In this document: positions 34,230-41,803 of the stretch, piece after piece
Layout: each line of letters starts with the position of its first letter
How positions within the stretch are numbered: position 1 is the first letter of the stretch
DNA from: an uncultured Eubacteriales bacterium
GTDB lineage: Bacteria > Bacillota > Clostridia > Oscillospirales > CAG-272
Length of the DNA stretch: 64,000 bases
Direction: 5' to 3'
NCBI GenBank assembly: GCA_934434925.1
Contig: CAKSAC010000002.1
Coordinates: 124,001-188,000 of the forward strand
The notes under the pieces: model-generated
Seen by the model: the letters and a program-made list of their open reading frames with translations, nothing else
Databases searched by the model: none
Told to the model about the DNA's origin: nothing
Translations under genes and position numbers: made by a program

Positions 34230-34258
34230 TTGACAATGGACACGCTATCGCGTATAAT
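34230..34258 (+). promoter_or_regulatory. Promoter of rpmH
   Basis: TTGACA, 17-bp spacer, TATAAT: exact consensus, about 94 nt before rpmH. Confidence 0.92.
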
Positions 34259-34351
34259 ATTACAGTATGAATACGCACGGATCTCGTCCGCATTCCCGTT
34301 TATATAGTGAAAATTATATAAATAATCCGTATTGAAAAAGGAGGTGCCGCC

Positions 34352-34486
34352 ATGAAAAGAACATACCAGCCGAAGAAAAGACAAAGAAAGATCGAGCACG
34401 GCTTCCGCAAAAGAATGGCAACCGCAAACGGCAGAAAAGTTCTGAAAAGAAGGCGCGCAAAAGGCAGAGCACAGCTTACCTATTGA
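34352..34486 (+). CDS. rpmH: 50S ribosomal protein L34
   Basis: 44 aa, the standard length (MKRTYQPKKRQRKIEHGFRK, then a KVLKRRRAKGR tail). Strong SD AAGGAGGTG. A terminator-like hairpin directly after the stop would limit read-through into rnpA. Confidence 0.98.
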   Translation: MKRTYQPKKRQRKIEHGFRKRMATANGRKVLKRRRAKGRAQLTY

Positions 34487-34498
34487 TCGTGTTGACAT

Positions 34499-34539
34499 AA
34501 ACTCCGATATGCGGTCATCCCCTGTCGGAGTTTTTGTTT
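34499..34539 (+). terminator. Attenuator-like terminator between rpmH and rnpA
   Basis: Stem AACTCCGA / TCGGAGTT followed by TTTGTTT. It sits inside the operon, so it probably reduces rather than stops transcription, giving much more L34 message than RnpA message. Confidence 0.8.
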
Positions 34540-34556
34540 AGGTAAAGGAGGCCCAT

Positions 34557-34934
34557 GTGAAATTTTGCGCCATCTGTGAGAATCATTTGTATTCCAAAGC
34601 GTATTCAAAAGGAAAACGGTTCGTGACCGAAAACCTTGCCGTCTATATCCTGCCCGACTATGCGGCCGCGCGGCTTGCCAAAGCCCATCCGCAAAAAATC
34701 CGGGTCAATCGGCTGGGGCTGACCGTTTCCAAAAAAATCGGTCACGCCGTCGTGCGGAACCGCGTCAAACGCATTCTGCGCGAGGCATACCGGGAGGCAA
34801 TCGCCTTCCGGACTATGAAAACCGGATTTCTGATCGTAATCGCCGCGAGGGAACGCGCGACGGATAAAAAATCCGGAGATCTTGCGTGCGATCTGATTCG
34901 CGCATTCAAAAAGCTGGAGCTTTACAAGTCATGA
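34557..34934 (+). CDS. rnpA: Ribonuclease P protein component
   Basis: 125 aa; binds the RNase P RNA for tRNA 5' maturation. Signature RNRVKRILREAYR (about 63-75) and VSKKIGHAV. The start is GTG 34557; the ATG two bases upstream is followed at once by TGA (ATGTGA), so it cannot start this frame. AAAGGAGG lies 5-6 nt upstream. Overlaps yidD by four bases. Confidence 0.95.
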   Translation: MKFCAICENHLYSKAYSKGKRFVTENLAVYILPDYAAARLAKAHPQKIRVNRLGLTVSKKIGHAVVRNRVKRILREAYREAIAFRTMKTGFLIVIAARERATDKKSGDLACDLIRAFKKLELYKS

Positions 34935-35209
34935 AATGGCTCGGTATCGCTTTTGTCCGGCTGTATCAAATTCTCATCTCTCCTCTGAAACCGTCCTGCT
35001 GCAGGTTCACTCCGACCTGCTCTGCCTATGCCGTTGAGGCATTCCGAAAACGAGGCTTTTTTGTCGGCCTGATTTTGGTGATCTACCGGTTGTTGCGTTG
35101 CAATCCGTTTGCGCGCGGCGGTTATGATCCGGTTCCGATCCGCGGGCTCCGGCCGTATAGCAGAAGTATCGAGGAAGATGAACAGACAACCGACACGGAG
35201 GAATTTTAA
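34931..35209 (+). CDS. yidD: Membrane protein insertion efficiency factor YidD
   Basis: 92 aa; small amphipathic protein aiding YidC. Family motifs RLYQILISPLKPSCCRFTPTC and the RCNPFARGGYDPVP end are present. ATG 34931 overlaps the rnpA stop (ATGA). The last 20 residues are acidic and lie outside the family core. Confidence 0.95.
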   Translation: MKWLGIAFVRLYQILISPLKPSCCRFTPTCSAYAVEAFRKRGFFVGLILVIYRLLRCNPFARGGYDPVPIRGLRPYSRSIEEDEQTTDTEEF

Positions 35210-36297
35210 TGGATTTCATTTACAAAGGACTCGGATACGTTATCCGGTTCTGCTACTATGACATCGGCTTTCAGAGCTATGCGCTGGCTCTTTTCTGGTT
35301 TGCCCTTTTCACCAAGATCGTTCTGCTCCCCATCAGTATCAAACAGCAAAAAAACCAGATCAAAGGCGCAAAACTCCGCCCCAAAATGCTGGCAATCGAA
35401 AAAAAGTATGCCGGCCGGAACGACCGCCCTACTCTGCAAAAAAAACAGCAGGAGATTGCAGAAATGCAACAGCGGGAAGGCTATTCCGTTTTTTCGGGTT
35501 GCCTGCCGCTCATTTTGCAACTCGTTTTTGTCATCATCCTGTATAATATCATCCGGGAACCGCTTTCCTATATTTGTATGCTGGACCGCACGGCCATTGA
35601 AAGCCTTGCCACCCAGCTCGGGGGGGATGTCAAAAATCAGATCGGCCTTGTCAATCTGCTTCAGGACGCTCTGGCACAAGGGCAGAGTTTCACAGAGCTT
35701 GCGGGGATTACCCTGCCGAATTTCACCCTGTTCGGAATTATTGACCTTTCCGTGAATCCGGCCTTCTGGACATGGGCTTTGCTGATTCCGGTGCTGGTTT
35801 TCGGTTCGCAGTTCTTCACCATGTGGCTGACAAAAAAGATGAACCCCATGTTGCAGATGCAGGCGGCTTCCAACCCCGACGCGGCTGTATCGAATAAAAT
35901 CTTTGACTTCCTGACGCCCGCCATGACGCTCTTCTTCGCGTTTTCCCTGCCGAGCGCCCTCGGGTATTACTGGATTTGCCAGTCTGTCGTTACCATCATC
36001 CAGCTCTTGCTCCTCAATAAGTTCATGCCTATGCCGACCTTCACGCCCGAAGAGCTGAAAGCCGCAGAACGTGAACTCAAAGGGAAAGCACCGAAACGCA
36101 CCGCCTCCGACTATGACCCTGACGTACCCAGGCCGCGTTCCCTCCATCACATTGACGACGATGATGAAACGCCGTACGGGTCTTCCTCCGTATCGCAAAA
36201 GGCCCCTGCGCCGAAGAAGAATTCCGGGATTCAGAACGCCCCGCTGAAACAGGACGGGCCGAGAGCCGGAAAAAACAAAAATCAGAAGGATAACTGA
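35209..36297 (+). CDS. yidC: Membrane protein insertase YidC
   Basis: 362 aa; inserts membrane proteins with or without Sec. Hydrophobic start, the positively charged groove region FTKIVLLPISIKQQKNQIKG, the helical hairpin (QKKQQEIAEMQQREG), and three more membrane segments up to about 285. No lipobox, unlike many Bacillus homologues. The tail of about 75 residues is charged and disordered. TAATG overlap with yidD; GGAGG upstream. Confidence 0.95.
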   Translation: MDFIYKGLGYVIRFCYYDIGFQSYALALFWFALFTKIVLLPISIKQQKNQIKGAKLRPKMLAIEKKYAGRNDRPTLQKKQQEIAEMQQREGYSVFSGCLPLILQLVFVIILYNIIREPLSYICMLDRTAIESLATQLGGDVKNQIGLVNLLQDALAQGQSFTELAGITLPNFTLFGIIDLSVNPAFWTWALLIPVLVFGSQFFTMWLTKKMNPMLQMQAASNPDAAVSNKIFDFLTPAMTLFFAFSLPSALGYYWICQSVVTIIQLLLLNKFMPMPTFTPEELKAAERELKGKAPKRTASDYDPDVPRPRSLHHIDDDDETPYGSSSVSQKAPAPKKNSGIQNAPLKQDGPRAGKNKNQKDN

Positions 36298-36311
36298 AAG
36301 AAGGTTACAGT

Positions 36312-37454
36312 ATGATAAAAGAAATTACCGCAACCGGTAAAGACCTTTCCGCCGCGAAAGAAAATGCTGTCCTGGCGCTCGGTGCCACGGCGGACGCGGA
36401 TATTAAATTTGAATTGCTCGACCTCGGTACCCGCGGCATTTTCGGGATCGGAGCCCGCCCTGCCAAAGTCCGCGCCTATATTGAACTGCCCGACGTGGCG
36501 GAGCCCCGCCGCAAGGTTTCTGCCGCCAAGCCGGCCGCCACGCAGGATTCTCCGGCCGCCGGAGAAAGCGGCGAAGATACTCCCGCCGGAAAAACCGCCC
36601 GCCGCGGAAACCGCAACCGCCGTGGCCGCGGAGGCCGTCAGGAGAACCGCCCGAGGCGTGAAACCAACGCCAGCCGCCGTGCGGAAATCGAAGAGGCCGT
36701 ACGCGACGCAAAAACCAAAAATACGACCATGCGCAGTGTGGTAATCCCCGAAAGCGAACTGACTTTTGAACCGCTGAACGCCGCAGAAGGCGAAAACCGC
36801 ACCTATGATTTCATCCGCAAATTGCTGGAAGATACCGGCATTGAAGCAACGGTAGCTCTTTACAGTTGCAGTGACGGAACCCAGCGCATTTCAATCACCG
36901 GCGAAGCCGCCTCGGCTCTGATCGGTCATCATGGCGACACACTGGACGCACTGCAATACCTTGCCAACCTTGCCGGCGCGCAGAAGAATATCAACGGGGA
37001 AAAGAACAAGATCCGCGTCACCATTGATATTGAAGGCTATCGCGCCAAACGCGAAGAGACTCTCCGCGCCCTTGCGCGCCGCATGGCGGAAAAGGCCCTC
37101 CGCAACCATCGCAGCGTCATGCTTGAACCGATGAGCGCCTATGAGCGCCGTATCATTCATTCCGAAGTTCAGTCGATTGAAGGCGTTTCCACCAATTCCA
37201 TCGGCAGTGACTCCAACCGCAAAATCGTGATTTACCTGACTGATAAAGCGAAAGACGCGGATGCCGCCGAGGAACCAAAGGCCATGACAGAAGTTTGCGC
37301 GGCCGAAGAGGCAGCCCCCGAAGAGACGGCCTCTGAAGAGACGGCGGCCGAAAACGCGCAGACGGAAGAAATGCCCGCCGACGAAAGTCTCCCCGGAAAA
37401 ACCGAAGAAGACGCGGCAAACGCAACCCCGGATAACGATAACGGCAATGCCTGA
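36312..37454 (+). CDS. jag: RNA-binding protein Jag (KhpB)
   Basis: 380 aa. Jag_N domain at the start (MIKEITATGKDLSAAKENAV), a Pro/Ala/Arg-rich linker (about 60-130), a KH domain with GxxG as IGHHGDTLDALQYL near 203, and the R3H domain (REETLRALARRMAEKAL). A Glu/Ala-rich tail of about 65 residues follows. Post-transcriptional regulator linked to cell elongation and division in Firmicutes. Overlaps mnmE by eight bases. Confidence 0.94.
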   Translation: MIKEITATGKDLSAAKENAVLALGATADADIKFELLDLGTRGIFGIGARPAKVRAYIELPDVAEPRRKVSAAKPAATQDSPAAGESGEDTPAGKTARRGNRNRRGRGGRQENRPRRETNASRRAEIEEAVRDAKTKNTTMRSVVIPESELTFEPLNAAEGENRTYDFIRKLLEDTGIEATVALYSCSDGTQRISITGEAASALIGHHGDTLDALQYLANLAGAQKNINGEKNKIRVTIDIEGYRAKREETLRALARRMAEKALRNHRSVMLEPMSAYERRIIHSEVQSIEGVSTNSIGSDSNRKIVIYLTDKAKDADAAEEPKAMTEVCAAEEAAPEETASEETAAENAQTEEMPADESLPGKTEEDAANATPDNDNGNA

Positions 37455-38820
37455 ATACACCACGACGATCGCCGCCGTATCGACCCCGCCCGGTAAGGGC
37501 GGGGTTGCCCTTATCCGCCTCTCCGGAGAGGACGCGGTCACCATTGCGGAGCGGGTCTTTGCCCCGATGGCGGGAAGGGGGCTGTCGGAACGGACGCCGC
37601 GCACGGCTGTATACGGCCGTTTTCTGTCCGGCGGCGTGGCGGTGGATGACGGCATGGCGTTGTATTTTCCTGCCCCGCATTCCTACACGGGCGAAGATAC
37701 GGTGGAATTCACCTGTCATGGCGGAACCCTCGTCACCCATGTGATCCTGGAAGCTCTCTTTTCCGCCGGCGCAGAACCGGCCTCGGCCGGAGAATTCACC
37801 CGGCGCGCCTTTTTGAACGGCCGGCTTTCACTCAGCAAAGCCGAAGCGATCGGCACATTGCTGGAAGCCAAAAGCCGCGCTCAGATTCTTCTTTCCGCGG
37901 GGCGTGATCGTCTCTCGGACAGGCTCGACGCGCTTTACGGAGAAGCGCTTGCTCTCCTTTCCAACAGCGAAGCGGCGATTGATTTCCCCGAAGAAGACCT
38001 CGCCGAAATGACGGCGGAGGAACAACTCCGCGCAACCGAAGCGCTTGCCGCAAAGGTCACCGCTCTTACGGACACCTACCGCACAGGGCATGCCGTCAGC
38101 GAAGGCGTTCCGACCGTTATCTGCGGCCGGCCGAATGTCGGAAAAAGCACGCTCTATAACCTTCTGCTCGGTGAGGATGCCGCCATCGTCAGCGAAACGG
38201 CCGGTACCACGCGCGATGTTTTGGAGAGAAACGTTTCTCTTGGCCGCGTCCTGCTTCGCCTCGCAGATACCGCCGGTATTCGCGTAACCGAAGACCCCTT
38301 GGAGCGGATTGGTGTTGACCGGGCGCGCCGCGCACTGACGGGCGCTTCACTGGTTTTTGCGGTCTTTGACAGCTCGGAGCCGCTTCAACCGGAAGATCAT
38401 GCCCTGATTGCCGCACTTCGCGAACTCCCTGCCGTAACGATTGCCATTTTGAACAAAAGCGATCTGCCCCCGGCTCTTCATGAAAAAGACCTGGCCGAAT
38501 TTTTTCCGCATATCGTCACGCTCAGCGCGCAAAGCGGAACTTTTGACCTTCTGTCCGCGTTGGTGAATCGCCTCTTTACCGATGAAACGCTGACGCTCGG
38601 GGATGATGCCATCGTCTTTTCCGCACGCCAGCATGCCGCCCTCAGCCGCGCCGCCGACCATCTGCGCGCCGCCTGCGATCTTTTGCGCGGTCACTACCCT
38701 GCCGACATGACCGGAGAAGAAATGCGCGAAGCCCTCGCCGCCCTCGGGCAGACGAACGGCCGTGAAGTCAATGAAGATGTGGTGGCCGAAATTTTCAGCC
38801 ACTTCTGCGTCGGAAAATGA
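37447..38820 (+). CDS. mnmE: tRNA modification GTPase MnmE
   Basis: 457 aa. With MnmG it makes the 5-carboxymethylaminomethyl group on wobble uridine. N-terminal folate-binding domain (TIAAVSTPPGKGGVALIRLS), GTPase motifs GRPNVGKST (about 227), GTTRD, DTAGIR and NKSD, and the C-terminal CVGK whose cysteine is the conserved CxGK residue. No SD; coupled to jag. mnmG, normally next, is not in this place. The stop codon falls in the first unit of an 18-bp repeat array. Confidence 0.96.
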   Translation: MPEYTTTIAAVSTPPGKGGVALIRLSGEDAVTIAERVFAPMAGRGLSERTPRTAVYGRFLSGGVAVDDGMALYFPAPHSYTGEDTVEFTCHGGTLVTHVILEALFSAGAEPASAGEFTRRAFLNGRLSLSKAEAIGTLLEAKSRAQILLSAGRDRLSDRLDALYGEALALLSNSEAAIDFPEEDLAEMTAEEQLRATEALAAKVTALTDTYRTGHAVSEGVPTVICGRPNVGKSTLYNLLLGEDAAIVSETAGTTRDVLERNVSLGRVLLRLADTAGIRVTEDPLERIGVDRARRALTGASLVFAVFDSSEPLQPEDHALIAALRELPAVTIAILNKSDLPPALHEKDLAEFFPHIVTLSAQSGTFDLLSALVNRLFTDETLTLGDDAIVFSARQHAALSRAADHLRAACDLLRGHYPADMTGEEMREALAALGQTNGREVNEDVVAEIFSHFCVGK

Positions 38821-38957
38821 CGGCTCCGCCGGGAAATAACGCCTCATCGGAAAATAACGCCTCATCAGAAAATGACGGCTCATCGGAAAATGACGGCTCC
38901 GCCGGGAAATAACGCCTCATCGAAAAATAACGCCTCATCGGAAAATAACGCTCCGCC
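38812..38957. repeat. 18/19-bp tandem repeat array, 8 units, spanning the mnmE stop
   Basis: Units starting at 38812, 38831, 38849, 38867, 38885, 38904, 38922 and 38940, based on GGAAAATAACGCCTCATC. Units 1 and 5 are identical 19-mers (ending GGCTCCGCC) and units 2 and 6 are identical, showing a four-unit higher-order duplication. TGA 38818-38820 in unit 1 is the mnmE stop. No spacers, so not CRISPR. Confidence 0.95.
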
Positions 38958-39018
38958 GGAAAGAACTTATCCGCCGCGTTTATCTTTTTTTCGTTTTTGC
39001 CGCCTTGTATTCTTTTCT

Positions 39019-39258
39019 TTATTTCTCCCGATTCCGGTCTTTCGGTTTCGGCCTGCCGGCGCGCGATACAAGCAATACCGCCAGTGCCACGACCGCGACG
39101 GCAACGACCGCCGCCAGCAACAAAGCCGCCGCAACGAACCAGCCCTCTGCGTCGCCGGTTGACGAAGGCGGCGGGGTTTCGCCGGTTGCTCCGCCCGGGG
39201 AGAAAACAAGCATCGGCCAATCCGGCACGACCCTCCCGAAAACGCTGAAATATTTCAT
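39019..39258 (-). CDS. Small single-pass membrane protein
   Basis: 79 aa, unrecognised. Short Ser/Pro/Gly-rich N-terminal part, one long hydrophobic helix (about 40-67, alanine/valine-rich) and a basic tail RAGRPKPKDRNREK. The GGGAGGTG SD just before ATG 39258 supports it as real. It lies alone on the minus strand between mnmE and the RNHCP gene. A short CCCC/GGGG inverted repeat lies in its leader. Confidence 0.55.
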   Translation of the reverse strand: MKYFSVFGRVVPDWPMLVFSPGGATGETPPPSSTGDAEGWFVAAALLLAAVVAVAVVALAVLLVSRAGRPKPKDRNREK

Positions 39259-39352
39259 AAGCACCTCCCGCTTTTCGCTCGCCCCTTTACGGGGTTCTTC
39301 CGTCAGTATGCCACATACGGCGGAAAATACGGAACAGAACGGTTTGCAATTC

Positions 39353-39682
39353 ATGGAAACAAAGAGATTTACAAAAAACGACAGCGGATTTGTCTGCGTA
39401 CACTGCGGGCGCGCCGTGCCTCCCCTCGGCTTTACCTCACGCAATCACTGCCCTTATTGTCTCTGGTCGCTTCATGTGGATCTTCTCCCCGGCGACAGAG
39501 CCAATCCCTGCGGCGGTGCCATGCGCCCCGTGACTGCCGAGCCGGATGCGCGGCGCGGCTATATCCTCGTGCATGAATGTACGATCTGCCACGCGCGGGT
39601 GCGGAACCGGGCGGCCTATCCGGCCAAAAACGAGCCGGATGATATCTCTCTCCTCATTGCCCTGACAGCCGAACACGATTGA
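39353..39682 (+). CDS. RNHCP domain protein
   Basis: 109 aa. Contains the name-giving RNHCP motif as SRNHCPYCLWSLHVDLLPGDR (within residues 29-50) plus CVHCG and ECTICH cysteine pairs, giving probable zinc ribbons. Function of the family is not known. No good SD is visible before ATG 39353. The end of the gene, with stop, is duplicated directly downstream. Confidence 0.85.
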   Translation: METKRFTKNDSGFVCVHCGRAVPPLGFTSRNHCPYCLWSLHVDLLPGDRANPCGGAMRPVTAEPDARRGYILVHECTICHARVRNRAAYPAKNEPDDISLLIALTAEHD

Positions 39683-39748
39683 CCGGGGTCCGAACCGGAT
39701 GACATCTCTCCTCATTGCCCTGACGGCCGAACACGATTGGCCGGGGTC
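39631..39748. repeat. 59-bp tandem duplication of the RNHCP gene 3' end
   Basis: Copy 1 39631-39690, copy 2 39691-39748. The second copy repeats the last 17 codons with a 3-base gap and a few substitutions; the stop TGA of copy 1 (39680-39682) reads TGG in copy 2. Confidence 0.9.
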
Positions 39749-39770
39749 CAAGCCGGTAAAATAAGCATAA

Positions 39771-39806
39771 GATTCCTCCTCACGGCCATACTGGTGTGGG
39801 AGGATT
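39771..39806 (+). promoter_or_regulatory. SD-sequestering hairpin before the DUF421 gene
   Basis: CCTCCTCAC (39775-39783) pairs with GTGTGGGAGG (39794-39803, one bulge), hiding the GGGAGG ribosome binding site of the gene starting at 39811. The stem is followed by ATTTTT, so it may also act as a terminator. Confidence 0.55.
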
Positions 39807-39810
39807 TTTC

Positions 39811-40488
39811 ATGTATACGATATTTTTCCGCACATTGCTGATTTATGTGCTTATCACCCTGCTGATCCGCGCCATGGGGAAACGCCAGGTCGGGGAGCTG
39901 GACATGTCTGAACTGGTGACGACGCTGCTCCTCTCGCAGATCGCTTCCCTGCCGATCGAAGAACCCGAGATTCCTCTTCTGCACGCGATCATCCCCATCC
40001 TTCTGATTGTAGCCATCGAGATCATCATCACCGCCCTGAAAGGGAAGGTCAAACTCCTGAAAAAAATCTTTGAAGGCAAACCGTCCGTTATCATTGACCG
40101 CGGGAAAATCAATCAGAAAGAAATGAGCCGGATGCGTTTGACGCTGGACGAACTGCTCAGCGAAATCCGGCAACAGGGATTCGGGGATCCGGCCGATGTT
40201 TATTATGCCATCCTGGAAGAAAACGGGAAGTTCTCCATCCTGCCCCGAGCGGAGAAAAACGGGTTGACCCCTGCCGATGCCGGAATCGGGGTCAAGGAAA
40301 CCGGCTGTGCCCTGCCCATCATCTGCGACGGAGAAATTAAGGGCGCAAACCTCAAAAAAAGCGGAAAAGACGAACACTGGCTTTCTGCCGTCTGTCAAAA
40401 AGAAAACTGCCGGCCGGACGAGATTTTTCTGTTGACCGTGAATGAAGATAATCAGGTCCGACTGACAAAAAAGGAGAAAAACGCATGA
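39811..40488 (+). CDS. DUF421 (YetF-like) membrane protein
   Basis: 225 aa. Three membrane helices at the N-terminus (about 2-80) with the family motif RAMGKRQVGELDMSELVTTL, then the soluble YetF C-terminal domain (KPSVIIDRGKINQKEMSRMR, LDELLSEIRQQGF). Function unknown; homologues are common in spore formers. I start at ATG 39811 with GGGAGGA 6 nt upstream. Overlaps the DUF4363 gene by four bases. Confidence 0.92.
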   Translation: MYTIFFRTLLIYVLITLLIRAMGKRQVGELDMSELVTTLLLSQIASLPIEEPEIPLLHAIIPILLIVAIEIIITALKGKVKLLKKIFEGKPSVIIDRGKINQKEMSRMRLTLDELLSEIRQQGFGDPADVYYAILEENGKFSILPRAEKNGLTPADAGIGVKETGCALPIICDGEIKGANLKKSGKDEHWLSAVCQKENCRPDEIFLLTVNEDNQVRLTKKEKNA

Positions 40489-40850
40489 AAGCATTGATTG
40501 CCGCGCTCGTGCTTCTTGCCGTGCTGATCGGCTGTATCGTGACGATCACTCTGCTCGGAGAAGCAAGACTTGCGGAGTATATGGAACTGCTCCCGGAAAA
40601 TGACTGCCCGCCGGAGGAAGGAGCGGCCGCCCTGCACAGTCTGCACGAAAGATTGGATGAAACGCTCTGGTTTCTCAACAGCTTTTCTCACCATGACGCG
40701 GCCGACCATCTGTATCAGGCGCTGGGAGCAGCCACTGCAGCGGCCGAAAGCGGTGATAAGACCGAATACGCAATCCACCTCTCCGAGCTGCGCGCCGTGC
40801 TGGAAGACTTTGAACGCGAGTTATCCTTCAGTATCAAAGATTTCTTCTGA
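40485..40850 (+). CDS. DUF4363 family protein
   Basis: 121 aa. One N-terminal membrane helix (MKALIAALVLLAVLIGCIVTI trimmed to about 2-20), then an alpha-helical exported part. A usual companion of DUF421 proteins; here the two genes overlap (ATGA), so the products probably form a complex. Confidence 0.85.
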   Translation: MKALIAALVLLAVLIGCIVTITLLGEARLAEYMELLPENDCPPEEGAAALHSLHERLDETLWFLNSFSHHDAADHLYQALGAATAAAESGDKTEYAIHLSELRAVLEDFERELSFSIKDFF

Positions 40851-40973
40851 TTTCCTTGGTACTTCCCGGCACTCGCCGACAGGGCCGACGCGGGAACCGG
40901 AACCTTTCCATTCCGTACTTTTGTCGTTTTCCTGACCGGTTCCCGCCATACCGTCACCCGGAAGAATAAAAAG

Positions 40974-41000
40974 CAGAGGCAGAAAAAAGCCTCTGTTTTT
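40974..41000. terminator. Bidirectional terminator
   Basis: Stem CAGAGGC / GCCTCTG followed by TTTTT on the plus strand, with CTTTTTA on the minus strand. Ends the DUF421 operon and probably the HAD-phosphatase operon. Confidence 0.9.
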
Positions 41001-41038
41001 CCTTATAAAAGCAAGAAGTTAAAAGGGGGTGCGCTCTT

Positions 41039-41164
41039 ATGCCAAAGGGAGCCAGCGTCAAAAGCGGCTTGCCGCCAACGGAGTTGCACGGAAAGAAGAG
41101 CGGCTCCGAAGCGGCTTACGCTCCCCCGGCCGAAAAATCCGCCGTACCGGGAGAAAGAAGATAG
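41039..41164 (+). CDS. Possible 41-aa protein
   Basis: Short frame starting MPKGASVKSGLPP with a good SD (AAAGGGGGTG, 7 nt spacing), Pro/Gly/Lys-rich, ending at TAG 41162. It overlaps the 3' end of the HAD phosphatase gene on the other strand by 49 bases and follows a terminator without a clear promoter. Weak candidate. Confidence 0.25.
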   Translation: MPKGASVKSGLPPTELHGKKSGSEAAYAPPAEKSAVPGERR

Positions 41165-41802
41165 GCGCGCAGTTCTTCGGGCGTGTCAAAAAGGCGCGTC
41201 GCACCGTTTTCAATCAGGAATTCCGGGTTCCGGAAGCCCCAGGTGACAGAAAGGCAGAGAACGCCTGCCGCCCGGGCGGTGGCAAGATCGACCTCGGAGT
41301 CTCCGATGTAGAAACAGTTCTCCGGTTGCATGCCCCACTGTCCGAGAACATGGAGAACCGCGTCCGGGGCAGGTTTGCGCGCAATCTTTTCGCTTTCTCC
41401 GATGGCAAGGAGCGCAAGTTCCGGAAAATAGCGGGTGGCCAGCGCTTTGACCGCCGCATCGAATTTATTGGAAACGATGGCAAGCAAAAAACCCTCGTCG
41501 GCAAGAGAACGCAAGAGTTCCGGGATTCCGTTATACGGCCGGGTCAGGTCGCTCATATGGTCGTTGTAATAGGCTTTGAAGTCGGAAAGCACCGCGGGGT
41601 ACGCCGGGTTTTCGCGCCCGCCGGGCAACGCACGCTCTACCAGCACCCCAATCCCGTTCCCCACAAACGAAAGCGTTTCTTCCCGTGTGCGGGCGGGATA
41701 GCCGTGTTTTTCCAGGGCGATATTCAGCGCGGCACGCAAATCGTCTATCGTGTCCAGAAGCGTTCCGTCCAGATCAAAAATCAGTCCTTTTCTTTTTGTC
41801 AT
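41116..41802 (-). CDS. HAD-family phosphatase, phosphoglycolate-phosphatase-like
   Basis: 228 aa. HAD motif I GLIFDLDGTLLDT at the start, motif II IVSNK, and motif IV YIGDSEVDLATARAAG; the cap domain is helical (C1). Likely substrate is phosphoglycolate or another small phosphoester; not certain. ATG 41802 follows GGAGG and is one base from the stop of the DUF2344 gene. Last gene of the rlmB operon. Confidence 0.88.
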   Translation of the reverse strand: MTKRKGLIFDLDGTLLDTIDDLRAALNIALEKHGYPARTREETLSFVGNGIGVLVERALPGGRENPAYPAVLSDFKAYYNDHMSDLTRPYNGIPELLRSLADEGFLLAIVSNKFDAAVKALATRYFPELALLAIGESEKIARKPAPDAVLHVLGQWGMQPENCFYIGDSEVDLATARAAGVLCLSVTWGFRNPEFLIENGATRLFDTPEELRAYLLSPGTADFSAGGA

Positions 41803-41803
41803 G

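Noticed and set aside
34160..34350. Replication origin next to rpmH
   Set aside because: The gene cluster suggests it, but I find no DnaA-box cluster and no dnaA; the AT-rich stretch is explained by the rpmH promoter.
38812..38957. CRISPR array
   Set aside because: Units are 18-19 bp directly adjacent with no spacers and no cas genes nearby; it is a plain tandem repeat.
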